Source: an uncultured Clostridia bacterium
GTDB taxonomy: Bacteria > Bacillota > Clostridia > Oscillospirales > Oscillospiraceae
Assembly (NCBI GenBank): GCA_947383645.1
Contig: CANDEH010000087.1
Location: 1-10,380, forward strand
Direction of reading: 5' to 3'
DNA length: 10,380 nucleotides
Part shown: positions 6,837 through 10,380 of the stretch, piece by piece
Layout: every line of letters starts with the position of its first letter
How positions within the stretch are numbered: position 1 is the first letter of the stretch
Position numbers and translations under genes: made by a program
The notes under the pieces: generated by a model
Told to the model about the DNA's origin: nothing
The model's database searches: none
The model's input: the letters and a program-made list of their open reading frames with translations, nothing else

Positions 6837-7038
6837 GGAATTAGGAGTTAGGAATTAGGAATTTTGGTGTCCAGCGTTGCTGGACGGATTGAATCTGTGT
6901 TTTCTTCATGGTGAGCAGAGTGAGGAACCTTCCGACTCTTTAGATAGAGTGGGAAGGTTCCTCCTGCTGTTAAAAGATTCTATCATCCGGCGAAGCCGGA
7001 TACATTCATTCCTAATTCCTAACTCCTAATTCCTCATT
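6832..7038. mobile_element. MITE-like 207-bp element with 31-bp terminal inverted repeats
   Basis: Positions 6832-6862 and 7008-7038 are perfect 31-bp inverted repeats built of a 7-nt unit, GGARTTA. Inside are three hairpins: 6869-6875 with 6879-6885 (GTCCAGC, loop GTT); a long central one; and 6985-6991 with 6995-7001 (ATCCGGC, loop GAA). No reading frame of useful size is present, so any transposition would depend on a transposase elsewhere. The element is AT-rich against GC-rich neighbours and sits between two convergent genes. No clear target duplication was found. The inverted similarity may run outward to AACCCC on both sides. Confidence 0.8.
6914..6968. terminator. Long central hairpin of the MITE-like element, possible terminator
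   Basis: Stem segments 6914-6918/6964-6968 (5 bp), 6922-6933/6952-6963 (12 bp, GAGGAACCTTCC) and 6935-6939/6946-6950 (5 bp) are stacked, with a 3-nt bulge (6919-6921) and one G-G mismatch (6934/6951), around the 6-nt loop TTAGAT. It lies between convergent genes and could stop transcription from both sides, but neither side has a clear U-tract, so intrinsic termination is uncertain. Confidence 0.5.
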
Positions 7039-7048
7039 AACAAAGGGG

Positions 7049-7807
7049 TTACCAGTTCCGCTCCTGGGTGGCGTTCTTATAGAGCCTCCCCGCCTGGGGC
7101 ATGGTGCCGTAGATGTTGAAGAGCTCCGCCACGGTGACAAAGGCGTAGCCCTCCCCTTGCAGCGCGTCGATGATCCGCAGGGCCGCCTCCACGCTGGTGG
7201 GGTAGAAGTCGTGGAGGAGCACAATGTCCCCCGGCTGGATGCGGTCCAGGACGCAGGCGGTGACCTTGTCCGCGTTCAGCAGCTTCCAGTCCTCCGGGTC
7301 CACGCTCCAGTAGACCATAGGGGTTTTGATGAGATCCGAACGGCTTTTGTCCACCAGGCCATAGGGGGGGCGGAGCCAGTACTCCCCCGGGCCCAGCACC
7401 TCGGTGAGGAGAACCTCGGTCTTGTGGATCTGCTCAATGATAGTGTCATCCCGGGCGTTTTGCAGGCGGGTGTGGCCGTAGGTGTGGTTGCCCACCTGGT
7501 GCCCCTCGGCGGCCATGCGGCAGATCAGATCCTCGTTGCCGGGGATCTGCTGGCCGATGAGAAAGAAGGTGGCCGAGGCCCCCCGCTCCCGCAGGCCGTC
7601 CAGGAGCACCGAGGTGGTGTCCGCCCGGGGGCCGTCGTCAAAGGTCAGGGCCACGTATTTGAGCCCGCTCTCCGGCAGGGGCAGGTCCGCCGCCGCCTCC
7701 TCCACCGCCGGCGTGCAGCCGGGGAGCAGCAGGACGAGCAGGGCCAGCAGCGCCGCCCCGCCCCGGCGGAGAGGGCGGAATATGTGCGTTCTCCGGTTTG
7801 TTTGCAT
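7049..7807 (-). CDS. NodB-family polysaccharide deacetylase lipoprotein
   Basis: A 252-residue carbohydrate esterase family 4 enzyme, predicted to remove N-acetyl groups from a cell-wall glycan outside the membrane. Starting at ATG 7807, an Arg-rich n-region and hydrophobic stretch (residues 17-29) end in the lipobox LPGC with Cys31. All five catalytic motifs are present: TFDDGP (55-60; Asp57 and Asp58), HTYGH (108-112), RPPYG (146-150), the SVDPEDW block (168-174) and LLHD (197-200). The start rests on GGTGAT 6 nt upstream, which matches the anti-Shine-Dalgarno tail. An in-frame ATG at 7852 would add 15 residues and bury the signal peptide further inside. No clear promoter was found. It converges on the PdaC-like lipoprotein across the MITE-like element. 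The exact substrate is not determinable. Confidence 0.9.
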   Translation of the reverse strand: MQTNRRTHIFRPLRRGGAALLALLVLLLPGCTPAVEEAAADLPLPESGLKYVALTFDDGPRADTTSVLLDGLRERGASATFFLIGQQIPGNEDLICRMAAEGHQVGNHTYGHTRLQNARDDTIIEQIHKTEVLLTEVLGPGEYWLRPPYGLVDKSRSDLIKTPMVYWSVDPEDWKLLNADKVTACVLDRIQPGDIVLLHDFYPTSVEAALRIIDALQGEGYAFVTVAELFNIYGTMPQAGRLYKNATQERNW

Positions 7808-7887
7808 CCTTACATCACCGGATGATAGTCTGCCGGAATGGGCGGAAATCATACCTGGTGAATGTTGGCCCGGCCTTCTGAAAGGCC

Positions 7888-7915
7888 CAGGGGCCCGGCT
7901 TTTGCCGGGCCCCTG
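7888..7915. terminator. Strong GC hairpin after the 56-residue small gene
   Basis: A perfect 12-bp stem, CAGGGGCCCGGC (7888-7899) with 7904-7915, with a TTTT loop, lies 18 nt past the stop at 7934. On the minus strand it is followed by GGGCCTTT and a second short hairpin (7872-7877 with 7882-7887). The U-tract is weak. No plus-strand gene ends here, so it most likely serves the small minus-strand gene. Confidence 0.65.
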
Positions 7916-7933
7916 ACGCTTTTGGGGGGAATT

Positions 7934-8104
7934 TTAGTGCATCTGCCGCCTCACGGTATTGGCGGTGTCGTCCACCACGTCGGTGATGGACTGCATGGCC
8001 TTGCCGGCGGTGCTCTTGGGCTTGGCCTTGGGGCGCAGGAGCATATCCGCCGCCATGCCGGTGATGGCCCCCACCATCATGCCGCTGAAAAACCCGTTCT
8101 TCAT
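7934..8104 (-). CDS. Small hypothetical protein (56 aa) with hydrophobic N-terminus
   Basis: A short gene of 56 codons with a very good ribosome binding site (AAGGAGGAGAG, minus strand, ending about 7 nt before the ATG at 8104) and its own downstream hairpin. The N-terminal part, MKNGFFSGMMVGAITGMAAD (residues 1-20), is a glycine-rich hydrophobic segment of the kind that starts YtxH-like small membrane proteins. A basic stretch RPKAKPK (24-30) follows. The C-terminal half (33-56) is polar and could be an amphipathic helix. I do not recognise a specific family, and the YtxH resemblance is only in architecture. It lies between the deacetylase and GNAT genes on the same strand. No consensus promoter could be picked out in 8105-8238. 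Confidence 0.75.
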   Translation of the reverse strand: MKNGFFSGMMVGAITGMAADMLLRPKAKPKSTAGKAMQSITDVVDDTANTVRRQMH

Positions 8105-8238
8105 GCGTTTCTCTCCTCCTTTTGCAAAAGCGTAGGGTGCCGGAGGTAGTATGGGCGGGAAACGGGGATTTTACTCCCGTGCCGCCTGGGCGGAAGGGAG
8201 GAGATTTTTGCATGTTTGCCGGACTGTCCAAACGGGAG

Positions 8239-8724
8239 CTAAAGATCCAGCCGCATATAGATGGAGCTGTCCATGGGGCTGTTATAGTTGTAGCAGTCTA
8301 TCCTGTAAAATCCATATTTTTGATACAAATTGATGGCACTGCCCAGAAACGGAAGCGTGTCCAGCAGCATCTGGGCATACCCGATCTCCCGGGCGTCCGC
8401 GATCACCCGCTCCACCAGCAGATTTCCCAGCTTCCGCCCCCGGAAGGCGGGCCGGACGTAGAGCCGCTTCATCTCGCAGCGCCCTTCGTCCATCCGCCGC
8501 AGCCCCACGCAGCCCGCCGGCGCCCCGTCGCAGCAGGCCAGGTACAGCCGCCCCGCCGGCGGGCCGTACTTCGCCTCCAGGTCCTCCAGCTCCGCGTCGT
8601 AGTGCTGCACGGCCAGGTACGCCCGAAAGGACGGGTCCCCCGCAATCAGCATGTCCGTATACTCTCCAAACAGCGCCCGGATCTCCCCGGACCGGTCGTA
8701 GGCGGGTATCAGCTCGATGGCCAT
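8239..8724 (-). CDS. GNAT family N-acetyltransferase
   Basis: A 161-residue single-domain acetyltransferase of the GNAT fold, transferring an acetyl group from acetyl-CoA to an unidentified amine. Visible: the acetyl-CoA pyrophosphate-binding segment VRPAFRGRKLGNLLVE (residues 90-105) preceded by the strand CEMKRLYV (83-90), and the C-terminal INLYQKYGF (131-139) motif typical of the fold. The length is standard. The start at 8724 follows AAGGAGAGG and lies downstream of a consensus promoter; a longer frame to 8844 would run through that promoter and is rejected. It is divergent from an XRE-family regulator. Substrate unknown: small molecule, peptide or protein amine are all possible. Confidence 0.9.
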   Translation of the reverse strand: MAIELIPAYDRSGEIRALFGEYTDMLIAGDPSFRAYLAVQHYDAELEDLEAKYGPPAGRLYLACCDGAPAGCVGLRRMDEGRCEMKRLYVRPAFRGRKLGNLLVERVIADAREIGYAQMLLDTLPFLGSAINLYQKYGFYRIDCYNYNSPMDSSIYMRLDL

Positions 8725-8757
8725 GGTTGTTGACCTCTCCTTCTCCAGTCTACCCGA

Positions 8758-8786
8758 ATTATAGCATAAAAGCCTCCCGCCAGCAA
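8758..8786 (-). promoter_or_regulatory. Sigma-A-type promoter of the GNAT gene
   Basis: On the minus strand, TTGCTG (8786-8781), a 17-nt spacer and TATAAT (8763-8758) are seen, with an extended -10 TGC directly before TATAAT. The predicted start near 8751 gives a leader of about 27 nt that carries the AAGGAGAGG ribosome binding site. Confidence 0.85.
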
Positions 8787-8822
8787 GACAGACGCAAAGA
8801 CCGCTGCCCGGGAAAAATTTTT

Positions 8823-8835
8823 GGACAAATAGTCC
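8823..8835. promoter_or_regulatory. Candidate operator GGAC-N5-GTCC between divergent genes
   Basis: An inverted repeat, GGAC AAATA GTCC, sits in the 169-bp spacer between the GNAT promoter and the XRE-family gene. XRE regulators often bind such short palindromes beside their own gene. Assignment to this regulator is inference, and a 4-bp arm can arise by chance. Confidence 0.3.
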
Positions 8836-8861
8836 TATTTTCACCTTTAAAAAACAAGTTG

Positions 8862-8870
8862 TGCTATTAT
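8862..8870 (+). promoter_or_regulatory. Extended -10 promoter of the XRE-family gene
   Basis: TGCTATTAT matches an extended -10 element. The best-spaced -35 (8842-8847, CACCTT) is poor, which suggests dependence on the extended -10 or on an activator. The predicted leader is about 17 nt, running straight into AGAGGTGATC. Confidence 0.5.
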
Positions 8871-8893
8871 CCAGGGGGAAAGAGGTGATCTAT

Positions 8894-9145
8894 ATGGAAC
8901 TTCGCCTTCGAGAGCTGCGGCTGAGGGCCGGTTTGACACAGCGGGAGGTGGCGCAGTATCTGCGGTGCGACCGGTCTCTGTACGGGAAATATGAGCGGGG
9001 CCAGCGAAATATCCCCGTGGCGCTGGCCCTCCGCCTGATTGCACTCTACCATGTAAATTTTGACTACCTCGTCGGACTGACAGACGAGCCGATCCCCTAT
9101 CCGCCGGTAGGGCGCGCCGACTCCGGTACGCCATTTCCCCGCTGA
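8894..9145 (+). CDS. XRE-family helix-turn-helix transcriptional regulator
   Basis: An 83-residue DNA-binding protein that is almost only a Cro/CI-type HTH domain. Residues 1-60 match the fold: LRELRLRAGLTQREVAQYL (5-23) forms helices 1-2, and RCDRSLYGKYERGQRNIP (24-41) carries recognition helix 3 and the conserved YERG-type turn. LALRLIALYHVNFDYLVGL (44-62) forms the last helices. The final 20 residues are proline-rich and probably disordered. No sensor domain is present. The start at 8894 follows an excellent Shine-Dalgarno, AGAGGTGATC (8881-8890); an in-frame ATG at 8861 overlaps the promoter and is rejected. It is divergent from the GNAT gene, which it may control along with itself. Confidence 0.9.
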   Translation: MELRLRELRLRAGLTQREVAQYLRCDRSLYGKYERGQRNIPVALALRLIALYHVNFDYLVGLTDEPIPYPPVGRADSGTPFPR

Positions 9146-9195
9146 CCGCTGCCCCGTGATAAACTGCCGCCGTCTCCAATGGATTGTCCTCCCTC

Positions 9196-9224
9196 TTGCG
9201 CAAAGTCCGCTTTTCTACTATAAT
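9196..9224 (+). promoter_or_regulatory. Sigma-A-type promoter of the phosphatase-GNAT gene
   Basis: TTGCGC (9196-9201), a 17-nt spacer and a perfect TATAAT (9219-9224) are present. The predicted start is near 9231, about 52 nt before the ATG at 9283. Confidence 0.85.
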
Positions 9225-9241
9225 ATACGCAAAACAACAAA

Positions 9242-9267
9242 GCCGCCGGCCTCAGATCCCCGGCGGC
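9242..9267 (+). promoter_or_regulatory. Leader hairpin before the phosphatase-GNAT ribosome binding site
   Basis: GCCGCCGG (9242-9249) pairs with CCGGCGGC (9260-9267) around a 10-nt loop, directly before the ribosome binding site GGAAGGG (9269-9275). An 8-bp GC-only stem in a short leader could affect mRNA stability or translation. No riboswitch class is recognised. Confidence 0.5.
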
Positions 9268-9282
9268 GGAAGGGTGGGACCT

Positions 9283-10293
9283 ATGACCAGAATTTACCTG
9301 ATCCGTCACGCGGAGGCGGAGGGCAACCTCTACCGCATCGCCCACGGCCAGTACAACAGCACCATCACCCCCCGGGGCTACCAGCAGCTCTCGGCCCTGA
9401 AGCGCCGCTTTGCCGACGTCCCCATCGACGCGGTGTACGGCAGCGACCTCTTCCGCACCCAGACCACCGCCTCCGCGGTGTACATACCCAAGAACCTGCC
9501 GTTCCACCCCCTGCCCCTGCTGCGGGAGGTGTGCCTCGGGTGCTGGGAGCAGAAGTCCTGGGCGGAGATCGAGCGGATGGACCGGCAGATGCTCATCAAC
9601 TTCAACAAGTTCCCCGACCTGTGGCGTGTGGAGGGGGCGGAGACCTTCGACGTGGTCCGGGACCGGATGGTGGCGGGCATCCGCCGGATCGCCGCGGAGC
9701 AGCCGGGGAAAACCGTGGCCGCCGCCAGCCACGGCGCCGCCTCCCGGATCCTTTTAGGCACCCTGGCGGGCCTGAGCCTCCGGGAGATCGGGGCCATGCA
9801 CCACTGCGACAACACCGCCGTGTCCCTCTTAGAGGTGGAGGGCGAGGAGATCCGTGTGGTCTACCAGGGGGACAACTCCCACCTGCCCGACGATCTCTCC
9901 ACCTTCAAGCGCCAGACCTGGCACAAGAGCGATCTGGCCACGGAGCCGGGGCTCTGGTACCAGGTGGAGAGCGAGGATGGTACCCACCGCGTCCAGCGGG
10001 CGTACCTGGAGGAGGAGCCGGTGGGCGTCATCGCGGTGGCCTGCGCCCCGGAGGGGCTGCGGATCACCGACTATCACATCGATCCGGCCCAGCGGGGCCA
10101 CCGCTACGGCGCGCAGCTGATGGGGCAGGCGGTACAGTATGCCCGTGCCCGGGGGGTGGAGCAGGTGGTGCTCACCTGCACCGCTGATTTAGCGGGGTAC
10201 TTTGCGCAATTTGGGTTTGTGCGGACTGGGGAATCGAATGGGCAGGTGGATTTGGCCATGGATATTCGTTTGATTATGCGGGAGATTTTCTGA
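9283..10293 (+). CDS. Histidine phosphatase - GNAT acetyltransferase fusion protein
   Basis: A 336-residue two-domain protein. Residues 1-195 form a phosphoglycerate-mutase-like (histidine phosphatase clade 1) domain. It has LIRHAEAEGN (6-15) with nucleophile His9 and Arg8, Arg58 in GSDLFRTQTTA (53-63), Glu82 in LLREVCLGCWE (79-89), and the second catalytic His150 in AASHGAASR (147-155). Residues about 210-330 resemble a GNAT domain: RAYLEEEPVGVIAVA (239-253), ITDYHIDPAQRGHRYGAQLM (261-280) and the terminal FAQFGFVRTGE segment. In the acetyl-CoA loop Arg274 stands where Gly is usual, so cofactor binding is uncertain. The start at 9283 follows GGAAGGGTGG; a frame from 9184 would overlap the promoter. 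It has its own promoter and appears monocistronic. Substrates of both domains are unknown. Confidence 0.88.
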   Translation: MTRIYLIRHAEAEGNLYRIAHGQYNSTITPRGYQQLSALKRRFADVPIDAVYGSDLFRTQTTASAVYIPKNLPFHPLPLLREVCLGCWEQKSWAEIERMDRQMLINFNKFPDLWRVEGAETFDVVRDRMVAGIRRIAAEQPGKTVAAASHGAASRILLGTLAGLSLREIGAMHHCDNTAVSLLEVEGEEIRVVYQGDNSHLPDDLSTFKRQTWHKSDLATEPGLWYQVESEDGTHRVQRAYLEEEPVGVIAVACAPEGLRITDYHIDPAQRGHRYGAQLMGQAVQYARARGVEQVVLTCTADLAGYFAQFGFVRTGESNGQVDLAMDIRLIMREIF

Positions 10294-10306
10294 GACTGCG
10301 GGATAA

Positions 10307-10326
10307 CCGCCGCGAGCCCGCGGCGG
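10307..10326. terminator. GC hairpin downstream of the fusion gene
   Basis: CCGCCGCG (10307-10314) pairs with CGCGGCGG (10319-10326) around the loop AGCC, 13 nt after the stop at 10293. It is followed by a run of G rather than T, so intrinsic termination is doubtful. Confidence 0.4.
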
Positions 10327-10334
10327 GGGGGACG

Positions 10335-10380
10335 GGGAGTTTCGCCCCCCGGGGCGAGGTACTTTTCCCACGCGGGAAAA
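10335..10380. repeat. Double-hairpin dispersed repeat, copy 2 (inverted, right end, cut by the window edge)
   Basis: This is the reverse complement of 8-53 with 44 of 46 bases identical. Positions 10342-10347 pair with 10352-10357 (small hairpin), and 10368-10370 with 10375-10377 begins the larger hairpin, whose outer right arm is lost beyond the edge. It lies about 40 nt after the stop of the phosphatase-GNAT fusion gene. Confidence 0.8.

Noticed and set aside
6837..6863. CRISPR-like short direct repeats (GGARTTA units)
   Set aside because: The 7-nt units are contiguous with no spacers, and they belong to the inverted repeats of the MITE-like element.
8195..8333. Plus-strand ATG at 8212 with a strong GGGAGGAG ribosome binding site, starting MFAGLSKRELKI
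   Set aside because: The frame runs antisense through the GNAT gene and its translation shows no family features. It could be a remnant start of a lost gene, but nothing supports that.

Overview
The window looks like a high-GC chromosomal segment from a gut-type Firmicute of the class Clostridia, most likely Oscillospiraceae (Flavonifractor/Oscillibacter/Lawsonibacter-like). This is inferred from the gene order rbfA-nrnA-truB-ribF, the strong AGGAGG-type ribosome binding sites, acetate kinase beside tmcAL (ylbM), and GC-rich codon use with AT-rich intergenic promoters. No phage, CRISPR, tRNA or rRNA gene was seen.

Layout. (1) 1-53: two tandem hairpins, copy one of a repeat whose inverted copy forms the last 46 bases (10335-10380); the window may be a whole contig that ends in a dispersed repeat. 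(2) 88-3235, plus strand: a translation/RNA operon of rbfA, an NrnA-type DHH phosphoesterase, truB and a short ribF. A 358-nt non-coding, hairpin-rich stretch (1454-1811) separates the DHH gene from truB. The ribF gene keeps only the FMN adenylyltransferase half. (3) A strong bidirectional-type hairpin (3307-3344), then ackA on the minus strand. (4) 4561-4744: an AT-rich divergent gene spacer with two near-consensus promoters that face each other and a TGTGA/TCACA palindrome, followed by tmcAL on the plus strand. TmcAL uses acetate and AckA interconverts acetate and acetyl phosphate, so the pair shares a metabolite. (5) A PdaC-like (DUF4163/DUF3298) lipoprotein on plus and a NodB polysaccharide-deacetylase lipoprotein on minus meet tail to tail across a 207-bp MITE-like element with perfect 31-bp terminal inverted repeats. 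In Bacillus PdaC these two modules are one polypeptide. (6) A 56-residue small protein gene and a GNAT acetyltransferase, both minus. (7) An XRE-family regulator divergent from the GNAT gene. (8) A histidine-phosphatase/GNAT fusion with a textbook sigma-A promoter.

Most of the window is ordinary housekeeping. The most unusual parts are the structured spacer before truB, the ribF without a kinase domain, the face-to-face ackA/tmcAL promoters, the split PdaC-like pair around a small mobile element, the phosphatase-acetyltransferase fusion, and the inverted terminal repeats.
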